Source: Nonomuraea sediminis (GTDB lineage Bacteria; Actinomycetota; Actinomycetes; Streptosporangiales; Streptosporangiaceae). From it: 64,000 nt of DNA. Positions within the stretch are counted from its first letter, which is position 1. Each line of letters opens with the position of its first letter. The translations under genes were made by a program, and so were the position numbers. The notes under the pieces were generated by a model. It was not told the origin of the DNA and made no database searches. It saw nothing but the letters and a program-made list of their open reading frames with translations. The stretch covers positions 868,001 through 932,000 of the forward strand of contig NZ_JAHDTI010000001.1 in the NCBI RefSeq assembly GCF_018531495.1, written 5' to 3'. Positions 17,401 to 27,200 of this stretch are shown here, piece by piece.

Positions 17401-17976
17401 TCAGGCGTGATACACGTCCATCCAGCCCGAGTGGTACCCGGTCGGGTGGAACTTGTTCCCCCGGCTCACGTCCACCCAGATGTGGGCGGCGTTCTTACCG
17501 GAGAAGGAGTAGTCCTGCGGGTACGACGAGCAGTTGTAGAAGCTCTTGAAGTAGGAGGAGCCGTCGTAGTTCACGACCTTGAACGTCTCCCACGCGCACT
17601 TGTTGTAACCCCACCACTTGTAGTCGGTGAGAGTGCTGTCGACGGTGTAGAAGTAGTTGTACTTCCACACCCACACGTGCTTCTTGATCTTCTTGACCAC
17701 GATCTTGCAGTGCTGATTGCCGTGGCTGTCGAACCAGCAGACCTTCTTCTTCACGAAGAACGTCTTCCAGTACCAGTACTTGTAGGCCTGCTTGTCCACG
17801 GTGACGTGGCCCTCGGCACTGGCCTTGTGGTTACTGGAGTAGTACGGCCCCCAGTCGGCCTCGTAGAAGTGGGACGAGGTCGTGGAAGCGGGCGCCGCGT
17901 TCGCGGCCACCGGGGCGCCGACCGCCATTGCTGTGACGGCTGCGACACCGATGAGGATTCGTGAAACGAATCGCAC
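17401..17976 (-). CDS. Secreted Lys/aromatic-rich hypothetical protein
   Basis: 191 residues from GTG 17976, with GAGGAGG seven bases upstream. A Sec signal peptide (basic MRFVSR, hydrophobic run, AANAAPA cleavage site near residue 27) leads a mature domain that is very rich in Lys, Tyr, Trp and Phe, with four Cys that could form two disulfides (CWFD, HCKI, KCAW, NCSS). There are repeated alternating segments such as YWYWKTFFVKKK and VVKKIKKHVWVWKYNYFY, suggesting an extracellular beta-sheet protein. No family recognised. Codon use favours AAG and TAC, but base composition is clearly lower in GC than its neighbours. Adjacent genes give no functional hint. Confidence 0.8.
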   Translation of the reverse strand: MRFVSRILIGVAAVTAMAVGAPVAANAAPASTTSSHFYEADWGPYYSSNHKASAEGHVTVDKQAYKYWYWKTFFVKKKVCWFDSHGNQHCKIVVKKIKKHVWVWKYNYFYTVDSTLTDYKWWGYNKCAWETFKVVNYDGSSYFKSFYNCSSYPQDYSFSGKNAAHIWVDVSRGNKFHPTGYHSGWMDVYHA

Positions 17977-18083
17977 TTTGGGGCCTCCTCGGGAGAGGTG
18001 GAGTTGTCCCCGTATTCGTACGCCTCGCGAATTGCTGCCCGCTTACAAAGCACTTGATAAGGTCGTTTTCCAGATTTATCCCA

Positions 18084-18914
18084 CTATTCTGCGGGAATCA
18101 CTGAACCCTCATACTTCGTCTTGATGAACTCCTTGACCTTCGGGTCCTGGAGCAGCTTGCCCAGGGTCACGATGTTCGGGTCCTTCTCGTGCCCCGCCTG
18201 CACCACGAGCCCGTTGGCGTACGGGTTGCCCTCGCTCTTCTCCAGCAGCAGCGCCTGGGAGGCGGGCTTGAGCCCGGCCTCGATGGCGTAGTTGCCGTTG
18301 ATCACGGCGGCGTCCACGTCGTCGAGGGCGCGCGGCACCTGGGCGGCCTCCAGCGGCTTGAACTCCAGCTTCTTCGGGTTGCCCGTCACGTCGCGCTCGG
18401 TGGCGGCGGTGCCGGCGCCCTCCTTGAGGGTGATGATCCCGTTGTCGGCCAGCAGCTTCAGCGAGCGGCCGAGGTTGGTGGCGTCGTTGGGCACGGCCAC
18501 GGTGGCGCCGTTCGGCAGCGCGGCCACGCTGGTGATCTTCTTGGAGTACAGGCCGAGCGGCTCCAGGTGCACCGGGGTCACGAAGCTGAGCTTGGTGCCC
18601 TTGGAGGCGTTGAAGTCGTCAAGGTAGGGCTTGTGCTGGAAGAAGTTGGCGTCCAGCTGACCCTCGTTGAGCTGCACGTTCGGCTGCACGTAGTCGGTGA
18701 ACTCCACGACCTCCAGCTTCAGCCCTGCCGCGGGGGCCAGGTTCTGCTTGACGAAGTTCAGGATCTCCGCGTGCGGCACCGGGCTGGCGCCCACCTTCAG
18801 CACGGCGTCCGCGGGTTTCTCCGGCGAAGCGCTGTTCGTCGCGGACTGCGACGTTCCGCATGCGGCGAGCAACAGCGACAGGCCGATAGCGCCCACAAGG
18901 CTACGAAGCTTCAT
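18084..18914 (-). CDS. metQ: Methionine ABC transporter substrate-binding lipoprotein MetQ
   Basis: 276 residues with a lipoprotein signal peptide (LSLLLAAC, lipid-anchored Cys about residue 19) and an NlpA-type fold: KVGASPVPHAEILNFVK, the FTDYVQPNVQLNEGQLDANFFQHKPYLDDF segment and the conserved NDATNLGRSLKLL. It binds methionine (often the D form or peptides as well) outside the membrane and passes it to MetI. AAGGA lies six bases before the start. It is the last gene of metN-metI-metQ. Confidence 0.93.
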   Translation of the reverse strand: MKLRSLVGAIGLSLLLAACGTSQSATNSASPEKPADAVLKVGASPVPHAEILNFVKQNLAPAAGLKLEVVEFTDYVQPNVQLNEGQLDANFFQHKPYLDDFNASKGTKLSFVTPVHLEPLGLYSKKITSVAALPNGATVAVPNDATNLGRSLKLLADNGIITLKEGAGTAATERDVTGNPKKLEFKPLEAAQVPRALDDVDAAVINGNYAIEAGLKPASQALLLEKSEGNPYANGLVVQAGHEKDPNIVTLGKLLQDPKVKEFIKTKYEGSVIPAE

Positions 18915-18923
18915 GATTTTTCC

Positions 18924-19580
18924 TTACTTGTGTGATAGCCGCCGGGCGACCAGGTCGCCCAGGCTCTGGATGAGCTGCACGATCACGATGAGCAGCACAA
19001 CGGTGACGATCATGACCAGCGTCTCGAAACGCTGGTAGCCGTAGCGGACGGCCAGGTCCCCCAGCCCGCCGCCGCCGACGGTCCCCGCCATCGCGGAGTA
19101 CCCGATCAGCGCCACGACGGTCACGGTCAGCCCGGCCACCAGCCCCGGCAGGGCCTCGGGCAGCAGCACCTTCCGCACGATCGCGGTACGGCCTGCGCCC
19201 ATGGCCTGGGCCGCCTGGACCACGTCGGTGCCGACCTCCCGCAGCGCGGTCTCCACCAGGCGGGCGAAGAACGGCACGGCGCCCACGGTCAGCGGCACGA
19301 CCACGGCGGCGGTGCCGATGGTGGTCCCGACGACGAGCCGGGTGAACGGGATGATCGCGATCATCAGCACGATGAACGGCAGGGATCTGCCGACGTTGAC
19401 GATCATGCCGAGGACGGACTTGACCGCGGGTGCGGGCGCCAGGCCGCCCCGGTCGAGCACGACCAGGGCGACGCCGAGCGGCAACCCGAAGATCACGGTG
19501 AACAGGGTGGACCAGCCGACCATCACCGCGGTCTCGCCCGCCCCCTCGATGAGCAGGGGCCAGATCTCGTCCCAGGTCAT
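18924..19580 (-). CDS. metI: Methionine ABC transporter permease MetI
   Basis: 218 residues with about five membrane segments. The ABC coupling loop appears as EVGTDVVQAAQAMGAGRTAIVRKVLLPEALPGLV, the typical EAA motif. It forms the dimeric channel of the methionine importer with MetN. Nine bases separate it from metQ downstream. Confidence 0.93.
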   Translation of the reverse strand: MTWDEIWPLLIEGAGETAVMVGWSTLFTVIFGLPLGVALVVLDRGGLAPAPAVKSVLGMIVNVGRSLPFIVLMIAIIPFTRLVVGTTIGTAAVVVPLTVGAVPFFARLVETALREVGTDVVQAAQAMGAGRTAIVRKVLLPEALPGLVAGLTVTVVALIGYSAMAGTVGGGGLGDLAVRYGYQRFETLVMIVTVVLLIVIVQLIQSLGDLVARRLSHK

Positions 19581-19617
19581 GCGCCCTCCCTCGAGGCCTG
19601 CCGTACGGGGTGAGAAG

Positions 19618-20568
19618 TCATGCGGCGACCTCCACCAGCAGGCCGCGGCTGCGGAAGTGGTCGAGTGCGGCGGGGACGTCGCCGGTGAGGGCGACGCGCA
19701 GGCGGCCGACGGATCCGGCGGGGAGCTCCTCGATGGCGCCGCCGAGGATGCTCAGCTCCACGTCGAACTTCCTGACCACCTCGGACACGACCGGCTGTTG
19801 CGGGTCTCCGGTGAAGGTGAGGGTGACCGAGCCCGAGGGGGCGGGTTCGGGGAGCGGGAAGATCTCGCGGGTCAGCCGCGAGCCGGGGGCGCGGATCAGG
19901 TCGGCGATCGTCCCCGACTCCTCGATGCGGCCGCCCGCCATGATGGCCACCGAGTCGCAGACGGCCTTGACGACGCTCATCTCGTGGGTGATGAGCAGGA
20001 TCGTCAGGCCGAGCTCGGTGTTGAGGCGCTTGAGCAGGGCCAGGATCGACTGGGTGGTGGCCGGGTCGAGGGCGGAGGTGGCCTCGTCCGACAGCAGCAC
20101 CGACGGGTTGCCGGCCAGGGCGCGGGCGATGCCGACGCGCTGCTTCTGGCCGCCGGACAGCTGGTGCGGGTGGTCCTTGCCGCGTCCCGCCAGGCCGACG
20201 ACGTCGAGCAGCTCGGCGACGCGGCGCTCGCGCTCGGCCCTTGGCACGCCCATGACCTCGAGCGGGAAGGCCACGTTGCCCGCGACCGTGCGGGAGGACA
20301 GCAGCGCGAAGTGCTGGTGGATCATGCCGATGCGCTGGCGGGCGCGGTTGAGCTCGCGGCCGCCCAGCGCGGTCAGGTCCTGTCCTGCCACGGTCACCGT
20401 GCCTGCGTCGGGCCGCTCGAGCAGGTTGACGCAGCGCAGGAGCGTGCTCTTGCCCGCGCCGCTCTGGCCGAGCACGCCGTAGATCTCACCCTCGCGCACG
20501 TGCAGGTCGACGCCGTCGAGCGCGACGGTATCGCCGTACAGCTTGCGCAGGCCTGAAGCCTGGATCAC
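19618..20568 (-). CDS. metN: Methionine ABC transporter ATPase MetN
   Basis: 316 residues from GTG 20568, with GGGGA seven bases upstream. Walker A GQSGAGKST, signature LSGGQKQRVGIARAL, Walker B SVLLSDEATSALD, and a switch His in LITHEM. The C-terminal NIL domain (about 240-316, VTLTFTGDPQQPVVSEVV onward) is the regulatory domain that binds methionine and inhibits transport when the pool is full. First gene of the operon. A short upstream frame (20626-20691) may be a leader peptide. Confidence 0.93.
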   Translation of the reverse strand: MIQASGLRKLYGDTVALDGVDLHVREGEIYGVLGQSGAGKSTLLRCVNLLERPDAGTVTVAGQDLTALGGRELNRARQRIGMIHQHFALLSSRTVAGNVAFPLEVMGVPRAERERRVAELLDVVGLAGRGKDHPHQLSGGQKQRVGIARALAGNPSVLLSDEATSALDPATTQSILALLKRLNTELGLTILLITHEMSVVKAVCDSVAIMAGGRIEESGTIADLIRAPGSRLTREIFPLPEPAPSGSVTLTFTGDPQQPVVSEVVRKFDVELSILGGAIEELPAGSVGRLRVALTGDVPAALDHFRSRGLLVEVAA

Positions 20569-20625
20569 CGAAAAATCCCCACGAAGTAGCTGTTAAACAG
20601 AAATTTCGAGCTTTGGTGGGGTGTG

Positions 20626-20691
20626 TTAGTGCGTGCCGGGGTGGAAGGGCAGGTGTGACAGCCTGCGCAGCACGAAGCTGGGAACGATCAT
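20626..20691 (-). promoter_or_regulatory. Candidate leader peptide upstream of metN
   Basis: A 21-residue frame (MIVPSFVLRRLSHLPFHPGTH) from ATG 20691 to TAA 20626-20628, 57 bases before metN. It has a modest upstream AGGTAG. It could be a regulatory leader, but I see no clear attenuator or SAM riboswitch core, and the only Met codon is the start. Low confidence. Confidence 0.3.
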
Positions 20692-20832
20692 GGTCTACCT
20701 ATCGACGATGGGCGGGCGGATTGCTCAGCGGGCTCGACAGCCCGTGGCGCGCATTCGTCGACACATCTCGTTCACGTGCGTGCTAACGATCCCTTTACCC
20801 ACCGATATTCCCGGGAATTGGTGTGAGCTGAG

Positions 20833-21981
20833 TCACGCCAGGTGCCAGGCGTGCGGCGGCACCTCGATCCCGTCGATCACCTGGGCTTCGTCGTCGAGGT
20901 TGAGCAGCAGCCGCACGTCGGCGGTGGTGAGCGAGGCGGTCCTGTTGGTGAGGTGGTCGACCTTCGTGCGTGCCCTGACGACGCCGGGGTGGCGGCGCCG
21001 GTTGCCGATGAGGCGCTGGTGCAGCCGGAAGACAGGCCCCCGTTCGCCGGGGGTTTCCGGGAAGGCGGGCCTGATCGCGTCGTCGCCGCCCTCGCGTTCC
21101 TCCTTGAGCCCGGTGAGGCCCTCCTCGTCGCCGTAGTACACGCTCGGGATGCCGGCCACGGTGAACAGGATCGCCAGCGCGTGCCCGAGGTGGCGGGGGT
21201 CCTCCAGGCGGGTGGCCAGCCTGGAGACGTCGTGGTTGCCGGCGAAGGTCTGCGGCACGAAGGTCTCGAGCATCCCGTTGTGCCGGTCGAGCGCCCAGGC
21301 CAGCTCGAACAGGTTCCTGTCGTTGAGCGAGCTCCAGATGGCCTTCCACAGCTCGTACTGCGTGACGGAGTCGAGGCCCGAGCGCTCGACGTATCCGGCG
21401 TAGTCGCCGTGGATCATCTCCCCGACGAACCAGCTCTCCGGGTGCCGGTCCCTGACCTGCGGCAGCACCCCCGCCCAGAAATCCGCGGGTACGGCATAGG
21501 CCGCGTCGAGCCGCCAGCCCGCCGCTCCCCTGCCGAGCCAGTGGTCCATCACCCCCGCGACGTACTCCTGTACGGCGGGCCGCCCGTGATCCAGCACCAC
21601 CAGCCGGTCATGCCCCTCGAAGGCGCGGTCCGTCAGGAACTCCCGCGGCCCGGCGAAGGAGCGGCCGACGTGGTTGAACACGCCGTCGAGCACGATCCTG
21701 AGCCCCCGCTCGCGGGCCTGCTCGACCAGGGAGTCGAAGTCCTTCTCGTCCCCGAGGCGGGGGTCGATGCGGAAGTGGTCGACGGTGTCGTACCCGTGGG
21801 TCTCGGCGGCGAAGATCGGCCCCAGCATGAGGCCGGAGCAGCCGAGCTCGACGGCGTAGTCCAGCCACGGCTCCAGCCGCCGCAGCCGGTGCACGACGCG
21901 CTGCTCGGCCTGCTTCGGGGCGCCGGTGAAGCCCAGGGGGTAGACGTGCCACCAGATCGCGTGGTCAGTCCACGACGGCAT
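20833..21981 (-). CDS. GH13 alpha-amylase family glycosidase
   Basis: 382 residues with a (beta/alpha)8 barrel. Conserved regions: DGVFNHVG, the nucleophile Asp159 (GWRLDAAY), the acid/base Glu188 (WFVGEMIHG) and the stabiliser Asp251 (FAGNHDVSR). No signal peptide, so intracellular. It is short for the family, with only a small beta C-terminal domain. It may act on maltodextrin, trehalose or glycogen breakdown products; substrate not predictable. It overlaps the FUSC gene by 17 bases. Confidence 0.9.
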   Translation of the reverse strand: MPSWTDHAIWWHVYPLGFTGAPKQAEQRVVHRLRRLEPWLDYAVELGCSGLMLGPIFAAETHGYDTVDHFRIDPRLGDEKDFDSLVEQARERGLRIVLDGVFNHVGRSFAGPREFLTDRAFEGHDRLVVLDHGRPAVQEYVAGVMDHWLGRGAAGWRLDAAYAVPADFWAGVLPQVRDRHPESWFVGEMIHGDYAGYVERSGLDSVTQYELWKAIWSSLNDRNLFELAWALDRHNGMLETFVPQTFAGNHDVSRLATRLEDPRHLGHALAILFTVAGIPSVYYGDEEGLTGLKEEREGGDDAIRPAFPETPGERGPVFRLHQRLIGNRRRHPGVVRARTKVDHLTNRTASLTTADVRLLLNLDDEAQVIDGIEVPPHAWHLA

Positions 21982-22948
21982 GTGCTCTCCTTCTGATCGT
22001 CCAGGGGAGATACCCGATCGCGAGCGCCACCGCGCATCCGATGACGGTGTCGGCGAGCCGGTATCCGATGGTGGCGAGCGTGATGCCCGCGCCGCCCTGC
22101 ATCAGCAGCAGCACCAGCGGGGTCATGACCATCGCGTACAGCGTGTAGTTCCGCTCCTTGAGCAGCGGCCTGACGCCCGCGAGCACGGCCACGACGGGCA
22201 CCAGCGTCCAGGCGGGCGGCACCCACAGCAGCATCGCCGATCCGGCCGCCACTCCGACCGCGGTCCCCGCCGCGCGCTCGACCGGCCGCCGCAGCGCGCC
22301 GTCGGTGTATCTGCCGACCACGATGACCACGGTGACGGTGATCCAGGCCGGGCTCGGCTGCGGCCACAGGACGGCGGCCACTTCGGCCGCGGCCAGGCAG
22401 AGGGCCAGCCGTACCGGGTACTGCCATCCGGCCCACGTCCCCAGCCGCCCCCACCACAGCCGCACGATCCCCCGCCACCGGCGCAATCCGGCCCGCGGGC
22501 CCAGTACCTCGGGCTTCGGGGAGCCGTCATCCCTGTTCCCGGCGAGCAGGCCGGTGAGAGCCGCCCAGGCGGCTCCCCCGCCGACCAGCACCGCGACACC
22601 CAGCGGGTGGCCGCCGAGGCCGGTGGCGATCACCATGAGCGTCACGAAGCGGACGCTCAGCTCCGCCGCCGGCCTACTCATCCCGCCGAGCAGCACGACG
22701 AGCCCCACGACGGCGACCACGGCCCAGCCGTGCCCCGCGAGCGCGGCCCCGAGCCCGCCCGCCAGTGCCGCGCAGGCCACCCGCCCCACCGCGTTCCCCA
22801 CCCCGGTCCGCGCCGATCCCACGGTCATGGCGCCGATCGCGGCCAGGGTGCCCAGCGCGGGGTGGCCCACCAGGACGCCCCAGGCGACGGGCGCGCCCAT
22901 ACCGAGGGCCGCCACGCCCATGCTGCGCGCCTCCCGTAGAACAGCCAT
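21965..22948 (-). CDS. FUSC-family membrane protein
   Basis: 327 residues with about ten hydrophobic segments in two groups (about 10-160 and 190-310) separated by a basic cytoplasmic loop rich in Trp/Arg. This matches the FUSC/aromatic-acid-exporter-like group. It may export organic acids or toxic aromatics. Divergent from a MarR regulator, with a palindrome between them, suggesting ligand-responsive efflux. The substrate is unknown. Confidence 0.8.
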   Translation of the reverse strand: MAVLREARSMGVAALGMGAPVAWGVLVGHPALGTLAAIGAMTVGSARTGVGNAVGRVACAALAGGLGAALAGHGWAVVAVVGLVVLLGGMSRPAAELSVRFVTLMVIATGLGGHPLGVAVLVGGGAAWAALTGLLAGNRDDGSPKPEVLGPRAGLRRWRGIVRLWWGRLGTWAGWQYPVRLALCLAAAEVAAVLWPQPSPAWITVTVVIVVGRYTDGALRRPVERAAGTAVGVAAGSAMLLWVPPAWTLVPVVAVLAGVRPLLKERNYTLYAMVMTPLVLLLMQGGAGITLATIGYRLADTVIGCAVALAIGYLPWTIRRRAHAVVD

Positions 22949-22960
22949 GACATCAGATCG

Positions 22961-22973
22961 TACGCCATGCGTA
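22961..22973. promoter_or_regulatory. Palindrome between FUSC and MarR genes
   Basis: TACGCCATGCGTA (perfect arms TACGC/GCGTA) overlaps the likely -10 of the FUSC gene (TACGAT on the minus strand, eight bases before its ATG). On the other side TAGCGT (23022-23027) is at -13 to -8 of the MarR start, so both genes look leaderless. A MarR autoregulatory site is inferred. Confidence 0.5.
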
Positions 22974-23034
22974 GTTAATTCCGCCTGAACAGCAGGAGAT
23001 AGGGGCGAAGTCAGTAAGTGCTAGCGTAGTAAAT

Positions 23035-23475
23035 GTGAACGACGAGCAGACGGCCGTAGCCCTGCGCAGAGCGGCCACCGCCCTGGGCAGACGCCTCAGG
23101 GAGGAGCGCGCCGCCGAAGGCCCGGGCAGGCTGGGCCTGGCCCTGCTCGGCCACCTGCACAGGCGGGGCGCGATGACGGCGGGCGAGCTGGCCGCCGCCG
23201 AGCACCTGCAGCCCCAGTCGGTGACCCGGGTCCTCGCCTCGCTCGACGCCCACGGGCTGATCCGCCGCTCCCGCAACCCCGACGACCGGCGGCAGCACCA
23301 CATCGTCATCACCGACCAGGGCTCGGCGGTGCTGCTGGAGCAGGTGGCCGACTCCGACCGGTGGCTGGCCCGCCGGATGGCCGAGTCGCTCACTCCCGCG
23401 GAGCGGCAGATCCTCCAGATCGCCGCCGACCTGCTCGGAAAGCTCCTCGACCGGCCGGGTCCGCCGGGAGGGTGA
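23035..23475 (+). CDS. MarR-family transcriptional regulator
   Basis: 146 residues from GTG 23035. Typical winged helix: MTAGELAAAEHLQPQSVTRVLASLDAHGLIRRSRNPDDRRQHHIVIT, flanked by dimerisation helices. It likely represses itself and the divergent FUSC gene. There is no ribosome site and TAGCGT is placed for leaderless transcription. Confidence 0.9.
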   Translation: MNDEQTAVALRRAATALGRRLREERAAEGPGRLGLALLGHLHRRGAMTAGELAAAEHLQPQSVTRVLASLDAHGLIRRSRNPDDRRQHHIVITDQGSAVLLEQVADSDRWLARRMAESLTPAERQILQIAADLLGKLLDRPGPPGG

Positions 23476-23571
23476 GGCCCGGTCGGCCACGCGGGGGACG
23501 CGGCGGGCGCGACTGGAGGCCTACCTTCCAGGCTGACGCAAGAAAAGCCCGTTCGTGTGAGGACCCCTGCC

Positions 23572-24267
23572 ATGCTCGACAACCCGGTCACCCCTCGGCC
23601 GACCCTGCTCCGCTCCCCCGCCAGGTTCCGGCGGATCGCCACCGGAACGCTGCTCATCCTGGCCCCGCTGCTGGCGCTGGTCGCCGTCGTGGTCGACCCC
23701 GGCACGTGGGGCGACGACCGCGAGACCGTCAGCTACGGGGCGAACCCGGCGATGGCCCAGCTCGAGTCGGTGCTCTATCACTGGAGCTGGCTGCTCACGG
23801 CGCTCGCCGTGATCGGCATGCTCCGCCTGCTGTCCCGCAAGTGGGTGGTGTTCGGCCACGTGGTCGGGGCGCTGACCGTGCTGGGCGCGATCAACCTGTC
23901 GGCGATGATGCTGACCGACCCGGTGGAGTGGTGGTTCGGGCAGCACTATCCGCCCGCGGAGGCCGAGCGGCTCACCGAGGAGATGCTCAGGCTGCCAGGG
24001 ACCACGTTCGGTTACCAGGTCCCGTGGATGTTCTTCGCGGTGTTCGGGGTGCCGCTGCTGGTGGTGGCGGTGTGGCGGGCGGGGTTCGCGCACTGGTGGG
24101 TGCCGCTCGCCGCGGTTGTCGCCTACCTGGGATTCATGTTCGTCCCCTACGGCCCGGCCAGCGTGGCGCTCATGGTGCTGGCGGTGCTGGCCCTGGGCAC
24201 GATCGGGCTGCGCGTGCTGCGGATGCCCGAGCTGGAGTGGGAGTCGCTCCCCACCGGGTCCAGATGA
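23572..24267 (+). CDS. Hypothetical polytopic membrane protein
   Basis: 231 residues from ATG 23572, with GAGGA (23559-23563) eight bases upstream. About six membrane helices. A conserved-looking loop (PVEWWFGQHYPPAEAERLTEEM) lies between helices three and four. No family named. It is followed at 26 bases by the double histidine kinase gene and may be co-transcribed with it, so it could be a sensor partner; this is speculation. Confidence 0.75.
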   Translation: MLDNPVTPRPTLLRSPARFRRIATGTLLILAPLLALVAVVVDPGTWGDDRETVSYGANPAMAQLESVLYHWSWLLTALAVIGMLRLLSRKWVVFGHVVGALTVLGAINLSAMMLTDPVEWWFGQHYPPAEAERLTEEMLRLPGTTFGYQVPWMFFAVFGVPLLVVAVWRAGFAHWWVPLAAVVAYLGFMFVPYGPASVALMVLAVLALGTIGLRVLRMPELEWESLPTGSR

Positions 24268-24293
24268 GCCACGTGCCATGACCGGGTGAAGAA

Positions 24294-27200
24294 GTGAGCG
24301 CACCCTACCCTGCCGTCAAGGCACCCACGACCCCTATGATCTCGCCTGAAATGGGGCGGAAATTCATCCTGGGAGTGACGGCTGCCGCCGGCCCGCTGAT
24401 GGGCCTGGCGGCGGCCGTCTTCCTGCTGCGGACACCTTGGGGCGTGATCCACGCCTTCTCCTGGACCCTGGCCGTGGGCGGTGTGGTCCTCCCCGTGGTG
24501 GGGTTGCTGCTGCTGGCGGCCAGGCCGCGCCTGGTGACCGGCCCGCTGCTGCTGGTGTCCGGGCTGAGCTTCGCGGCCTGCACGCTGGCCACCGCCCTGC
24601 CGGTCGCCGGGTGGCCGGCCTCCTGGCTGTGGGTTCCCGGGTACGTGCTGCTGTGCGGGCCGCTGCTGCTGACGTTCCCCGACGGGCGGGGCCCGCGGCG
24701 GGTGATCGCGGCCGTGCTGGGCTTCGGCGCCCTGCTCACGACGGCCGTGGTGATCACGCCGGGCCGTTTCCCGCCGGAGTCCGTCACCTCCCTCGGGGAC
24801 ATCGCTCGCCTGGGCCTGCTCGTGCCGCCCGTCGTGGGGCTTGCGGGGATCGTCGCCAGGGCCTGGCGCTCCGACCGGACGGTCAGGCGGCAGATCGCCT
24901 GGCTCTGCTATCCGCTGCTGGTCGGCGGCATGATCGCCGCCCTGGCCCCCGAGCCCGTCGGCTCCATCGCCGGGATCGCCACCGCGGTGGCCGCGCCCGT
25001 CGCGCTCGCGGTCGGCATCCTGCGCTACCGGCTGCACGCCATCGACGTGATCATCAACCGCACGCTGGTCTACACGGTGCTGGCCGCGGTCATCGGGGCG
25101 GTCTACTTCGGGCTGATCGCCCTGGCTCGGCTCGCCGGGGTCGGGCTCGGCTCGGGCGAGGGCCTGGTGGCCGCGCTCGCCGCGGGCGCGCTGTTCCATC
25201 CGGTACGGCGGCGCCTCCAACTGGTCGCGGACCGCCTGTTCAAGGTGGAGCGCGACCCGTACCGGCTGGTGGACGCGGTCAGCCAGACCGTGCAGACGGC
25301 CGGCGGGCCCGCCGAGGCGCTGGCCTCGGGCGCGGCCGCGATCAGGCAGGCGCTGCGGGTGCCGGGCGTCAGGGTCGAGGTCGACGGCGCCGACGCGGTC
25401 ACCGACGGCGTCCTCGAGGGCGATCCGGTGGTGACGCCGCTTGTGTGGCACGGCCGCGCCGTCGGGCGCCTGCTGGTGTCCGGGTCCCCGCGGCGCGCGG
25501 CGGCCGGGCTGCCCGACATGCTGGCCAGGCACCTGGCCGAGGTGGCGCACGCCGTACAGCTCACGCAGGAGCTGCGGCGGTCGCGCGAGAAGCTGCTGGC
25601 CGCGCGCGAGTTGGAACGTGCCCGCCTGCTGCGCGTCCTCGGCGACGGGCTCGGCACGACGCTGGGGACCCTGGCCACCGAGGTCGGCACCACCCGCGCC
25701 CGGCTCGTGGAATCCGCCGCCTCGCGGGCGGACGGCGAGCTGGAGCGGGTCGACGGGGTCCTGCGGCGGGTGCGCGAGGAGCTCGCCGGGGCGGTCACCG
25801 ACGTCCGCGACCTGGTGTACGGGCTCCATCCGCCCGCTCCCGGCGACCGGCAGGCACCGCCCTCGCGGCCCGCACGGCCGACACCCGAACCGGAGGAACC
25901 CGAGGAGGAGGAGCAGGGGCGGCCGTGGGTGCGGCGGCTGGTGGTGGGGATCGCGTGGGCCGGAGGCGTGCTGGCGCCGCTGGCCGTGCTCGCCGCCACC
26001 TGGATGGCCTGGAAGACGAACTGGCCGGGCGGGCTGCAGCCGCTCGACCCGCTGGGCACGCTGTTCCCCGCGGGGGGCGCGTTCGTCATCACCTTCCGCA
26101 GGCGCCTGCTGGTCCCCTGGCTCATGTGGAGCGTGGGCGTGACCTGGTCCTTCTACGAACTGGTCTACACGCTGTCGCACTGGATGTACCACGAGACACC
26201 GGGCAACCCACTCCTCCCCTACCTCAGCTGGGTCTCGATCTTCGGCTGGGTCTACCCGTTCATGACCTTCAGCGGGATCATGCCGCTGCTCTTCCCTGAC
26301 GGCCGGCTGCCCTCGCGTCGCTGGCGGTTCGTCCTGTACGGCCTGCTGGCCGTGATCGTGGTCCATACGACCGAGATGGCGCTGATGCCCAACTCGCAGC
26401 TCGAGACCGAGCTCCCCCTGGCCAACCCGTTCGGCGTCGAGGCGCTGGGCGGCTTCCCGTGGTGGATGGAGCAGAACCTCGGCTGGGTGTACCTCCCGCT
26501 GTGCCTGGCGGCCATCGGCTCGGTCGGCATCAGGTACTGGAAGGGCGACAGCGTCACCAGGCGGCAGATCGCCTGGTACGTCGCCACCATGGTCGGCTAC
26601 GCGGTCGTCTGGGTGCTCAGGCAGCCCCTCGACTTCGGCACGACCGCGGTCTTCGTGCATCTGATGATCACCGCGGGCGTCCCCATCTCCGTGGTCGCGG
26701 CCGTGCTGCGGCACCGCTTCTACGGCATCAGCGTGATCCTCAACCGCGCCCTGGTCTACGGCGCGCTCGCCACCCTCCTGACCATCCTGTACGCCGCCCT
26801 CATCTGGGCCGGAGACCGGCTGGCGGGCGAGCTCGGCCCGGGTGCCGGGCTGGTGGCCGCCCTGTCGGTCGGCGCGCTCTTCCATCCCGTGCGGCTGCGC
26901 CTGCAGCGGTCCGTCGACCAGTTGCTCGGCGTCGAACGCGACCCCCATCGCGCCGCCGACAAGCTGAGCAGGAGCGTGCAGCAGGCGGACGAGCCCTCCG
27001 AGGCGCTGGCCACCGCCACGTCCCTGCTGCGCTGGGCCGTCGGCGCGCGCGGGGCGGGCGTGGAGGTGGACGGCGAGCTGTACGCCGACGGGCGGCTCGG
27101 CCGTACCCCCGAGGTGGTCACGCTGGCCTGGCAGGGCGAGCCGGTGGGCAGGCTGCTGCTGAGCAGGTCCCGGCTGGCCGGCGCCAGGCGGGAGCCGCTG

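Noticed and set aside
20569..20832. SAM riboswitch upstream of metN
   Set aside because: I looked for the conserved core with a GGCAACC-type junction and pseudoknot partner and did not find it on the minus strand.
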